From: Anaerolineales bacterium
GTDB lineage: Bacteria; Chloroflexota; Anaerolineae; Anaerolineales; JABWBV01
NCBI GenBank assembly: GCA_027019845.1
Contig: JALUWE010000458.1
Coordinates: forward strand, 1-7,602
DNA: 7,602 nt
Reading direction: 5' to 3'
Below the pieces are notes generated by a model that was given only the letters and a program-made list of their open reading frames with translations, did not search any database and was not told where the DNA came from. This document shows, piece by piece, positions 1 through 5,577 of the stretch (its first letter is position 1; every line of letters starts with the position of its first letter). The translations under genes were made by a program, and so were the position numbers.

Positions 1-54
1 GGATAGGGATAGGGAGAGGGAGAGGGAGAGGGAGAGGGAGAGGGATAGGGATAG
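1..54 (+). repeat. G-rich hexamer tandem array (GGATAG / GGAGAG)
   Basis: Nine consecutive hexamers fill this stretch: two GGATAG, five GGAGAG, two GGATAG, then a broken GGGATT. Read in another phase, it is a run of GGG tracts separated by 3-nt loops (ATA or AGA). That satisfies the usual intramolecular G-quadruplex pattern on the plus strand. The array may continue to the left of the window. Confidence 0.95.
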
Positions 55-60
55 GGGATT

Positions 61-105
61 GCATCCTGAGCGGAGGATGGCGCAGCCGCTCGTAGTCGAA
101 GGATG
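61..105 (+). repeat. Modular stem-loop repeat unit, forward copy
   Basis: An outer stem CATCCT (62-67) pairs with AGGATG (100-105). An inner stem GAGCGG (68-73) pairs with CCGCTC (86-91). The octet GTAGTCGA (92-99) is left unpaired on the 3' side. The unit leads directly into the GGGTAATT array. The same outer stem and the same junction to the octamer array recur in inverted orientation at 6716-6777 with a different inner hairpin, so this is a member of a dispersed intergenic family. Confidence 0.85.
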
Positions 106-144
106 GGTAATTGGGTAATTGGGTAATTGGGTAATTGGGTAATT
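105..144 (+). repeat. GGGTAATT octamer array, 5 perfect units
   Basis: Five exact GGGTAATT copies lie head to tail, so five GGG tracts are spaced by 5-nt TAATT loops. The reverse complement (AATTACCC) forms the array at 6678-6716, so the two arrays face each other across the gene block. Confidence 0.97.
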
Positions 145-164
145 CGAGATGGAGGGGGTGTCCC

Positions 165-192
165 GATTCACGGTTCGCGATTCCCGATCACC
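165..192 (+). repeat. Degenerate heptamer repeat reaching the aminotransferase stop codon
   Basis: Four heptamers can be read in succession: GATTCAC, GGTTCGC, GATTCCC, GATCACC. On the minus strand they read GGTGATC, GGGAATC, GCGAACC, GTGAATC. This resembles the GTGAATN heptamers of 6802-6825. The last unit contains the stop codon of the aminotransferase gene (188-190). No uridine-tailed hairpin terminator for that gene is evident here. Confidence 0.6.
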
Positions 193-1513
193 CGGCTGCA
201 TCCTGCAAGGCGTGGAGGCCCTCGAGCAGGCGTTGGGCCGCGGCCAGGGTGCGTTCGGGGGGTTGGGCGTAGGAGAAGCGGATCCAGTCTTTGCCAAAGG
301 GGGAGACGAACGCGCCAGGCACGACGGCCAGCCCGTGTTCTTTGGCCAGGTATTCGCCCAGGGGCGCGGTGTCCTGCCAGCCAACGCGCTCCAGCCACGG
401 GCGTACTTCGATGAAGGCGTAGTAGCCCTGCCCCATGATGTAGCGGAAGCCGTTTTCATCGAGGAAGGCGCGCAACACCTGGCGGCTCTGGCTGGTGGGC
501 TGCACGATGCCGCGGGTGGCCTGCCGGTATCCCTGTTGGTAGGCTGCCATGGCAACCGCTATCGAGTAAAACGAGGGAAAAACGCCGTGCGAGGCGCGGG
601 CGGTGATGAAATCGATCACTTGTTGGGAGGCGATCAGGTGGGCGTTACGGATGTTGGAGCCGCCCAGGCTTTTGGTGATGCCGTCCATGAAGATCAGGCG
701 TTGGCGTTCTGCCGGGGAAAACTGTTCCAGCATGGCGTTGAGATCGTATGGCTGCTGGTCAGTGACGTAGTGGTAAATCCAATCGAAGATGACGAAGGCA
801 GCGCCGGTTTGCAAGGCGGTGCGGGCTAAGGCGGCTTGTTCGGAGATTGGGAGTGTGCGCCCGGTGGGGTTGTCGGGGCTGGTGATCACCAGTGCGGCGA
901 CGCGGCGGCCGGCGCGGGCCGCAAAGCGGACGCTCTCGCGAATGCCGTCTGCGGTGTAGGCCCAGGCGTTCTCAGGGTGGCCGGGTGCGAGCAGGGTGTT
1001 GGCGCCAACGCTGTACGCGCCCCAGTTGTATGAAATCCAGGGCACACGGGAGACGAGCAACACATCCCCCTGGCAGCCGTGGCCGAGTGCAAGGATGGCC
1101 TGGTAGGCCTTGATCAGCGCGTCGCGGCCTCCGACGGTAGCGACCACGTTTTGGGGGCCGATGCCCAGGCCGGAGTCCACCTTCCAATAATCTTCGATCA
1201 CCGCGCGGCGGAATTCCGCGGTGCCATAGGGCATGGTGTAGGCGGTGCCGTGTTCGATTTGCATTTCCGCGGCCTGGGCCAGAATCTCACGCGGGACGCC
1301 AGGCAGGCTGGCGCCGCCATCGCCCTGGGAGGCGTCGAAAATGGCCTTGCCGGGCTGCTTTTCTTTAAACGCTGCCAGGGATTTTTTGATCAGAAACATG
1401 CGAGAAGGGGGGATGTCTGCCAGGCGGTCCAGGCGGGCTTTGGAGGGAAACAGGTTGTCCGCTGCCAGGGTAAAAACAGGGGCGTCGTTGGAAGGCAAAG
1501 ATGGTTTGGACAT
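188..1513 (-). CDS. PLP-dependent aminotransferase, class I/II (fold type I)
   Basis: This encodes a 441-residue cytosolic PLP enzyme of the aspartate-aminotransferase superfamily, predicted to move an amino group between an amino acid and a 2-oxoacid. The substrate cannot be read from the sequence. Seen directly: SPDNPTG with the cofactor-binding Asn at about 215, FDWIYHY with the pyridine-nitrogen Asp at about 244, TKSLGGSNIRNAH with the likely Schiff-base Lys at about 281 and an Arg at about 289, and IRFSYA with a likely carboxylate-binding Arg at about 412. An N-terminal YGTAEFR segment and length are typical of the family. The start is the ATG at 1513 because AGGAG lies 9 nt upstream. 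A GTG 30 codons further up would pass through a terminator hairpin and is unlikely. The gene has its own promoter and a candidate attenuator, so it is probably regulated apart from the upstream operon. The stop lies inside intergenic repeat sequence. Confidence 0.93.
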   Translation of the reverse strand: MSKPSLPSNDAPVFTLAADNLFPSKARLDRLADIPPSRMFLIKKSLAAFKEKQPGKAIFDASQGDGGASLPGVPREILAQAAEMQIEHGTAYTMPYGTAEFRRAVIEDYWKVDSGLGIGPQNVVATVGGRDALIKAYQAILALGHGCQGDVLLVSRVPWISYNWGAYSVGANTLLAPGHPENAWAYTADGIRESVRFAARAGRRVAALVITSPDNPTGRTLPISEQAALARTALQTGAAFVIFDWIYHYVTDQQPYDLNAMLEQFSPAERQRLIFMDGITKSLGGSNIRNAHLIASQQVIDFITARASHGVFPSFYSIAVAMAAYQQGYRQATRGIVQPTSQSRQVLRAFLDENGFRYIMGQGYYAFIEVRPWLERVGWQDTAPLGEYLAKEHGLAVVPGAFVSPFGKDWIRFSYAQPPERTLAAAQRLLEGLHALQDAAG

Positions 1514-1521
1514 GTACAAAA

Positions 1522-1527
1522 GCTCCT
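1522..1527 (-). promoter_or_regulatory. Ribosome binding site of the aminotransferase gene
   Basis: AGGAGC on the minus strand lies 8 nt before the ATG at 1513. It fixes the start and lies immediately downstream of the terminator's T-run. Termination would therefore remove it from the transcript. Confidence 0.85.
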
Positions 1528-1534
1528 GACTATG

Positions 1535-1559
1535 AAAAAAGCCCCGATGTTTCGGGGCT
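1535..1559 (-). terminator. Intrinsic terminator in the aminotransferase leader (attenuator)
   Basis: Read on the minus strand, AGCCCCGA (1559-1552) and TCGGGGCT (1547-1540) form an 8-bp GC-rich stem with a 4-nt loop. Six T residues follow (1540-1535; the first is also the last stem base). It ends only about 20 nt before the start codon, so it lies between promoter and gene rather than after a gene. The upstream yggU gene ends about 195 nt earlier. It could serve as that gene's terminator, but any transcript reaching the aminotransferase from its own promoter must still cross it. Confidence 0.85.
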
Positions 1560-1601
1560 GAATGGATGGCAAGCCGGTCGCTACAAATCTGCACACGCAC
1601 C

Positions 1602-1635
1602 ACTACCCCGAACAGGTTTTCATTCGGGTGGTAGT
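1602..1635 (-). promoter_or_regulatory. Upstream leader hairpin (anti-antiterminator candidate, regions 1 and 2)
   Basis: On the minus strand ACTAC (1635-1631) plus CCCGAA (1628-1623) pair with TTCGGG (1612-1607) plus GTAGT (1606-1602), leaving a 2-nt bulge and a 10-nt loop. The 3' arm TTCGGGG (1612-1606) is also perfectly complementary to CCCCGAA (1557-1551), the 5' arm of the terminator, with one further G-U pair possible. The two pairings exclude each other. This gives the 1:2 / 2:3 / 3:4 logic of an attenuator. Confidence 0.75.
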
Positions 1636-1674
1636 CGCGTTGAGCATGTTGAACAAAATGGTTCGGCCGATCAT
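1603..1674 (-). CDS. Putative attenuator leader peptide (Thr-rich)
   Basis: A short reading frame begins at ATG 1674 (23 residues) or at the internal ATG 1647 (14 residues, MLNATTTRMKTCSG) and ends in a TAG inside the 3' arm of the upstream hairpin. Three consecutive Thr codons (ACT ACC ACC, 1635-1627) coincide with the 5' arm, so a ribosome stalled there would free the 3' arm to form the antiterminator. No Shine-Dalgarno is visible for either start. The ATG at 1674 lies 7 nt past the -10 box, so the message could be leaderless. The placement supports translation, but the peptide is too short to judge by homology. Confidence 0.5.
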   Translation of the reverse strand: MIGRTILFNMLNATTTRMKTCSG

Positions 1675-1681
1675 TGCGGGG

Positions 1682-1710
1682 AATATACCATCGGCTAAAC
1701 TTCCGGTCAA
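1682..1710 (-). promoter_or_regulatory. Sigma-70-type promoter of the aminotransferase leader
   Basis: On the minus strand, TTGACC (1710-1705) and TATATT (1687-1682) are separated by exactly 17 nt. Transcription would start near A1675 or A1674. This gives a leader of about 160 nt before the aminotransferase start codon. It is the best promoter match found in the window. Confidence 0.75.
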
Positions 1711-1754
1711 GAGAATTGATAGGGAGTTTTCGAGTATTTGTGAAGACGGGAATG

Positions 1755-2066
1755 TCAGGTCAGGTTCTTGATAATTTGAGAGTGCGCGGTCTCGGAATCC
1801 ATATCCAGGATGGATACCAGCTTGGAACGGCTCGCTACGCCGGCAACCACTTCGATCTTGGAGGAAGAAATCTGCAACACACGGGCCAGGAAGTCGACCA
1901 GGGTTGAGTTGAGCGATCTTTCGTCCGGCGGGGAGTTCAAGCGTATTTTGATCGAGCCATCGCTCATGATCTCGGCGATCTCGTTTTTTCGGGCGCGTGG
2001 AATGACGCGTATTGCGAGAGCGGCGCCTTTTCTTCCATCATGTAAATGATATTCTTTTTTAGCCAT
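1755..2066 (-). CDS. DUF167 / UPF0235 family protein (YggU-like)
   Basis: This is a 103-residue small soluble protein of the YggU/UPF0235 family. Its molecular role is not established; some members are suspected to bind nucleic acid. Seen: LAIRVIPRARKNEI near residue 17, then DGSIKIRLNSPPDERSLN, where the family usually has a PxxGxAN segment (the usual G and A are replaced here), then LVDFLARVLQISSSKIEVVAG and a C-terminal SRSKLVSI. The order and length fit the family. The ATG is supported by GAGGAG (2077-2072) 5 nt upstream. It is the last gene of the yggS-yggT-yggU cluster, 71 nt after yggT. No clear terminator separates it from the aminotransferase promoter. Confidence 0.85.
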   Translation of the reverse strand: MAKKEYHLHDGRKGAALAIRVIPRARKNEIAEIMSDGSIKIRLNSPPDERSLNSTLVDFLARVLQISSSKIEVVAGVASRSKLVSILDMDSETAHSQIIKNLT

Positions 2067-2137
2067 ATCTGCTCCTCACCAATAACGGTAGCGTGTGTTT
2101 CTTCACACCTGAAAATAGTGGCAACAATTTCGACTGG

Positions 2138-2392
2138 CTACAGAAACACCTCCCGAACCAGCCTCTCGAAAACCTGTAACAAGATAAACAATACAATCGG
2201 GCTAAAGTCTATCATACCTGTTTGGGGCAAAAGATTACGAATCGGTTGCAATAATGGGTCTACAATCCGGTTCAATGTCTGCCTGGCGGGATGAAAGGGA
2301 GGCAACACCCACGAGAGAATCACATACACGAATAGGATCAGGGTGAGGGTTTGAGAAATGATGATCAGAATCTGGGCAAGTAGTTCGATCAA
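2138..2392 (-). CDS. yggT: YggT family membrane protein
   Basis: This is an integral membrane protein of the YggT family, here with a single YggT repeat (84 residues). E. coli YggT has two. The function is poorly defined; it is linked to osmotic stress and division-site processes in some bacteria. Seen: a long hydrophobic N-terminal segment (about residues 5-30), then the family motif around residues 44-66 (VDPLLQPIRNLLP, then GMIDFSPIVLFILLQ), which leads into a second hydrophobic stretch. The TTG at 2392 is preferred over the ATG at 2452: AAAGGAG (2409-2403) precedes the TTG by 10 nt, the protein then starts directly at the membrane segment as homologues do, and the ATG start would overlap yggS with a polar extension. 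It follows yggS by 37 nt and is probably cotranscribed. Confidence 0.88.
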   Translation of the reverse strand: MIELLAQILIIISQTLTLILFVYVILSWVLPPFHPARQTLNRIVDPLLQPIRNLLPQTGMIDFSPIVLFILLQVFERLVREVFL

Positions 2393-2429
2393 GGTCGGGG
2401 CTCTCCTTTGCTGCAAAACTCCGCCAGAG

Positions 2430-3188
2430 CTATCGCTGTGGTCGAGGGCCAAGAATGGCTGTTCCCACCCTGATCAGGGTGGCGCCTTCTTCGATGGCGG
2501 TCTCAAAATCCGCGCTCATTCCCATAGAAAGCTCACTCCAGTCGGCGTGCGGGAAACGCGCGGCTAAAAAATCTCGTAACCGGCGCAAACGGCGGAAAAA
2601 CGGACGCACCTGCTCGGCTGGCAGAAACGGCGGGACGGTCATCAGCCCTCTTACCTCCAGGTGCGGCAAACTCAGCACTTCCTCAACGGGTGCCAATAGA
2701 TGTTCCCATTGGTCTTCCTGCCAGGCGGGCCAGCCGAACTTGGACTCCTCGCCGCTCACATTGCATTCCAGCAACACGGGCAGGCGGCGGCCGGATGTTT
2801 CCGCGAAGCGGTTCAATCGACGCGCTAATTTTAACCGATCCAGCGAATGTACTAACTTAAAGGACTCTGAGGCTACCAGCCGCGCCTTCCGGCTTTGCAC
2901 GTGGCCGATCATGTGCCATTCTACCCCAGAATGGTCGAAACCTGAACGATCCAGCCCGCGCATTTTCTCGATAGCCTCTTCAACATAGTTTTCCCCCAAT
3001 CGTTTTGCGCCCGCCATCACAGCAGCCTGTGCGACTTCGAGGGGGTGTGCTTTGGTGACCACCACCAGGCGCACGCTGGCAGGCTCCCGCCCGGCTCTTT
3101 GGGCGGCTGCCCGCATCCGCGAGCGCACCCGGTTCAGCCGGGTTCGAATCGCTTGTATCAAAAGTTCTCGATCAACCACGTCTTGCAC
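2430..3188 (-). CDS. yggS: YggS/PROSC family PLP homeostasis protein
   Basis: This is a 252-residue cytosolic PLP-binding protein with the fold-type III (alanine racemase-like) barrel. The family has no clear catalytic activity and buffers pyridoxal phosphate and keto-acid/amino-acid balance. Seen: LVVVTKAHP with the PLP Lys at about 46, LGENYVEEA, WHMIGHVQSRK, NVSGEESKFG, VRGLMTVPP, and the C-terminal phosphate-binding stretch LSMGMSADFETAI...GTAILGPR. Length is somewhat above the usual 225-235 residues, mostly at the N-terminus. The GTG at 3188 gives a 17-nt overlap with the yfiH gene. A second GTG at 3179 is also possible, with a shorter overlap. The overlap and the yggT/yggU neighbours support one operon. 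Confidence 0.95.
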   Translation of the reverse strand: MQDVVDRELLIQAIRTRLNRVRSRMRAAAQRAGREPASVRLVVVTKAHPLEVAQAAVMAGAKRLGENYVEEAIEKMRGLDRSGFDHSGVEWHMIGHVQSRKARLVASESFKLVHSLDRLKLARRLNRFAETSGRRLPVLLECNVSGEESKFGWPAWQEDQWEHLLAPVEEVLSLPHLEVRGLMTVPPFLPAEQVRPFFRRLRRLRDFLAARFPHADWSELSMGMSADFETAIEEGATLIRVGTAILGPRPQR

Positions 3189-3975
3189 TTGTTCCGTTCT
3201 CCAAACCGATCAGCGCGCCAAACCGGCCTGTGCTGCCTTGTTCTGCGCGATGAGAAAACCAGTCTTCCAGATGGCAGGCGGTGCAAATGCGGGCAACTTC
3301 TACGTTCCTGACACCGACCTGGCGCAAAACCCATTCATTTGCCTGCCACAAATCGAATTTCGTGCGTCCATTTTCAATTATAAGACAAGGTGTGTGGTTT
3401 CCAAAGGCCTGGCGCGCCTGTGCTGCCACGTCCTCCCCCACTTCGTAGTGTTGGGGGCAGATGGAGGGGCCAATAGCGGCCAGAATGTGTTGGGGGCGGC
3501 AGTCATAACGCGCCTGCATTTGCCGCACCGCGGCCGCAGCCACGCCTTTGATCGTCCCGCGCCAACCTGCGTGGGCCAGGCCAACCACCTGTTTGTGGGG
3601 ATCAAACAACAGAATGGGGACACAATCCGCAAAACGCATCAGCAGGGTGATGTGCGCCCGATCGGTGAGCAGGGCGTCGGCCGCGGGGTGACCGGCCGCG
3701 GGGTGCGGGGGCTGATCGAAACAGGCCACGCTCGCTCCGTGAACCTGGCGCACCTCGGCCATGCTTTCAGGGGAGCGGCCCAACGCCCGAAACGCGCGGC
3801 GATGGTTTTCCGCCACCCGTTCGGGGTGGTCTCCCACCCGCCTCCCGAAGTTGAGCGACTTCCAGCGGGCTGTGCTCACCCCGCCCCGGCGGGTAAAAAT
3901 AGCATGGGTCACGCCCGCTTGCGAGAGACGCTCGAAGGTGAAATATTTCAATTGGCCGGAATGATGGAAGGGCAT
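3172..3975 (-). CDS. pgeF: YfiH/YlmD/PgeF family protein (multicopper polyphenol oxidase-like, LACC1 family)
   Basis: This is a 267-residue cytosolic protein of the DUF152 / Cu-oxidase_4 family. Members were first called laccases. Related proteins have purine-nucleoside activities, and E. coli YfiH was described as a peptidoglycan editing factor. Which applies here is unknown. Seen: FTRRGGVS near residue 27, RQVHG with the metal-ligand His at about 79, RFADCVPILLFDP with Cys at about 118, GLAHAGWRGT with His at about 135, IGPSICPQHYEVG, and the C-terminal CTACHLEDWFSHR then GSTGRFGALIGL. All three expected metal ligands are present. No strong Shine-Dalgarno precedes the ATG. The gene lies 30 nt after the glutaredoxin-like gene and overlaps yggS, a linkage common across bacteria. 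Confidence 0.93.
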   Translation of the reverse strand: MPFHHSGQLKYFTFERLSQAGVTHAIFTRRGGVSTARWKSLNFGRRVGDHPERVAENHRRAFRALGRSPESMAEVRQVHGASVACFDQPPHPAAGHPAADALLTDRAHITLLMRFADCVPILLFDPHKQVVGLAHAGWRGTIKGVAAAAVRQMQARYDCRPQHILAAIGPSICPQHYEVGEDVAAQARQAFGNHTPCLIIENGRTKFDLWQANEWVLRQVGVRNVEVARICTACHLEDWFSHRAEQGSTGRFGALIGLENGTSARRG

Positions 3976-4005
3976 GGGGGGCAGGGGAATGATGAGCGAT
4001 GAGGT

Positions 4006-4257
4006 TTATTGCCCGCTATCGTGGGATGCCGCCAACGCGAGACGCAAATCCTGAAGGGTGATCGGCGCCTGACGGGTGTAGGAGCTAATCTGGATGACGG
4101 GAATACGTTCGCCATATTTTTGCACCAGGCTCGGGTCCGTATCGATGTCTATTTCTACCAATTGGTGGGGGTATTGAGACTGCAACGACAACAAATCGGA
4201 TTTGAGTTGGTCGCAAAGATGGCAATTCTTGCGGGTAAACAGTGTGACGGTGATCAT
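4006..4257 (-). CDS. Glutaredoxin-like (thioredoxin-fold) protein
   Basis: This is an 83-residue thioredoxin-fold protein, close to the glutaredoxin/DUF836 group, with no signal peptide. It is expected to act as a cytosolic thiol-disulfide oxidoreductase. Seen: the beta-strand VTLFTRKNCHLC with a CxxC motif (Cys12, Cys15), VEIDIDTDPSL, and the cis-proline loop RIPVIQI (Pro53). Length is normal for the group. GGGAG 7 nt upstream supports the ATG at 4257, which overlaps the tlpA stop as ATGA, a sign of translational coupling. Together with ccdA and tlpA it makes a three-gene redox cassette. Physiological partner and substrate cannot be told from sequence. Confidence 0.88.
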   Translation of the reverse strand: MITVTLFTRKNCHLCDQLKSDLLSLQSQYPHQLVEIDIDTDPSLVQKYGERIPVIQISSYTRQAPITLQDLRLALAASHDSGQ

Positions 4258-4817
4258 TCGAACACTCCCAATTCTCGTAAATAAGCATCCAACTGCTTTT
4301 CGGTCATCAGCCCGATGTGTACGATCTGAATGATGCCTTCTCGATCAACGAATATGGAGGTTGGATAGCCCCGGATGCGGTACAAGTCCTGCACTTTTGC
4401 ACCAGGATCGAGGAGGATGTCGAAAGTCAGCCCCAATTCGTCCGCGAAGGCCTGGACGGTGTCTTGTGGCTCATCGAAGTTGACCGCCACCACGCGCAAA
4501 TCAGGGCTGTATCGTTCGAAGCGGCTCTGCAAAGCTGGCATTTCGACCCGGCAGGGGCCGCACCAGGTCGCCCAGAAGTTTACCAGCACAAAACTTCCCC
4601 GTAAATCGCTCAAGGTCAGTTGCCTGCCTTGCAAATCTTGCAGTGTAAAATCGGGAGCGGGCGCGCCTTTTTCCGGCAGATCTAAGAATTCGCTGTTTTC
4701 CAGAATCGATATGCTGGTCGATATGCTCCCCAACCCCAAACCGTAGAAAAGCACAACCCCGGCCCCAAGGCCGATGAATATCCCGCCCAATAGCAAAAGA
4801 ATGGTTTTACGGTGCAT
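4254..4817 (-). CDS. TlpA/ResA family membrane-anchored thiol-disulfide oxidoreductase
   Basis: This is a 187-residue extracytoplasmic thioredoxin-like protein that reduces disulfides outside the membrane, for example in cytochrome c maturation. Seen: an N-terminal membrane anchor (about residues 5-29), a linker, GAPAPDFTLQDLQG starting at residue 51, VLVNFWATWCGPCR with redox Cys86 and Cys89, the AVNFDEP strand, and the cis-proline in RGYPTSIFVDREG (Pro152). The ATG at 4817 places the anchor at the N-terminus as in homologues. A longer frame to 4922 would run into ccdA. No Shine-Dalgarno is evident, which is odd. Translation may depend on termination at ccdA, 31 nt upstream. CcdA is the likely electron donor, and the downstream gene overlaps by 4 nt. 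Confidence 0.93.
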   Translation of the reverse strand: MHRKTILLLLGGIFIGLGAGVVLFYGLGLGSISTSISILENSEFLDLPEKGAPAPDFTLQDLQGRQLTLSDLRGSFVLVNFWATWCGPCRVEMPALQSRFERYSPDLRVVAVNFDEPQDTVQAFADELGLTFDILLDPGAKVQDLYRIRGYPTSIFVDREGIIQIVHIGLMTEKQLDAYLRELGVFE

Positions 4818-4848
4818 GGTAAAAGTGTACAGCGTAGAGCGTAAGCGA

Positions 4849-5577
4849 CTACAATCCGAAGTCCACGAAGAAACCAAAGCGTGCCAGTGCGCCAAACGTT
4901 CCCAAGAAAAGCATGGCGCCAATCACCACCAATACCGCTCCCATAGCTTTGGAGGCTATCGCCATCACGCGGCTGTGGTTGCGCAAAAGGTTGGTGACCC
5001 GGTCCACCCCCACGGAGGCGAACAAGAAGGGAACAGCCAGCCCGGCGGAATAGGCAGAAAGCAATGCCGCCCCTTGAGAAACCGAACCGCGGTTCAAAGC
5101 CAGTGTGAGGATAGCGCCCAACACCGGCCCCACACACGGCGACCAACCAGCCGAGAAGAACACCCCCATCAAGCCCGATGAAAGATACCCGCGGCTACGG
5201 TCCGGGGTGCTGTTTGGACGCAGATCGTATTCCAGAAAAGAGATGTGAATGATACCCAGCATGTGAAGCCCGAACAGGACGACGATCACGCCGCCAATTT
5301 TAGCCAACCAATCGCGGATATTATACAACATGCCTCCCAAAGCGGAGGTCGCCACACCCAGCAGCACAAAGACAACGCTGAAGCCAAGCACAAAGGCCAG
5401 GCCGTGAGAAAACGTCTCCCACCGATTTGTGTGCTGGGCGCCCTCTCCCGCCACCGCCAGCGAGCGCCCGCTCAAATAACCGACATACGCCGGTACCAAA
5501 GCAAAAACACACGGCGAAAGGAAAGAGGCCAGCCCGGCCAAAAATGCCAGCCCCAGGGTAATGTTGACAAACTGCAT
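4849..5577 (-). CDS. ccdA: Cytochrome c biogenesis protein CcdA (DsbD-like transmembrane electron carrier)
   Basis: This is a 242-residue polytopic membrane protein that passes reducing equivalents from cytosolic thioredoxin to extracytoplasmic thiol proteins. Seen: LASFLSPCVFALVPAYVGYLSG in the first membrane segment with redox Cys23, GWSPCVGPVLGAIL with redox Cys148, and about six hydrophobic segments (near residues 7-36, 57-80, 92-113, 134-162, 168-191, 208-231). This is the standard CcdA plan of two pseudo-symmetric halves, each with one SPC cysteine. AAGGAG 6 nt before the ATG fixes the start. It heads a minus-strand series that runs to yggU. The neighbouring tlpA encodes the expected acceptor. 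No cytochrome c or haem-handling gene lies in the window. Confidence 0.95.
   Translation of the reverse strand: MQFVNITLGLAFLAGLASFLSPCVFALVPAYVGYLSGRSLAVAGEGAQHTNRWETFSHGLAFVLGFSVVFVLLGVATSALGGMLYNIRDWLAKIGGVIVVLFGLHMLGIIHISFLEYDLRPNSTPDRSRGYLSSGLMGVFFSAGWSPCVGPVLGAILTLALNRGSVSQGAALLSAYSAGLAVPFLFASVGVDRVTNLLRNHSRVMAIASKAMGAVLVVIGAMLFLGTFGALARFGFFVDFGL

Noticed and set aside
105..144. Regular repeats as a CRISPR array
   Set aside because: Units of 6-9 nt are contiguous and have no spacers, and no cas gene is present.
149..829. Long plus-strand open frame of 226 codons opposite the aminotransferase gene
   Set aside because: It lies antisense to a gene with clear family motifs. Its translation has no recognisable domain, and such frames are common opposite GC-rich genes.
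1514..1690. Aminotransferase leader as a T-box riboswitch
   Set aside because: I could not find the conserved T-box antiterminator sequence (AGGGUGGNACCGCG-like), and the leader is short. Ribosome-mediated attenuation fits the visible pairings better.
2393..2452. ATG at 2452 as the yggT start
   Set aside because: It adds a polar 20-residue extension that overlaps yggS. The TTG at 2392 has a good ribosome binding site and gives the expected N-terminus.
3052..4002. Plus-strand open frame of 316 codons opposite yggS and the yfiH gene
   Set aside because: It is antisense to two genes with strong motifs, has no ribosome binding site, and shows no coherent domain. It is a shadow frame.
4818..4922. 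Upstream extension of the TlpA-like protein to 4922
   Set aside because: It would overlap ccdA out of frame and place 35 non-hydrophobic residues before the membrane anchor. The ATG at 4817 starts directly at the anchor.
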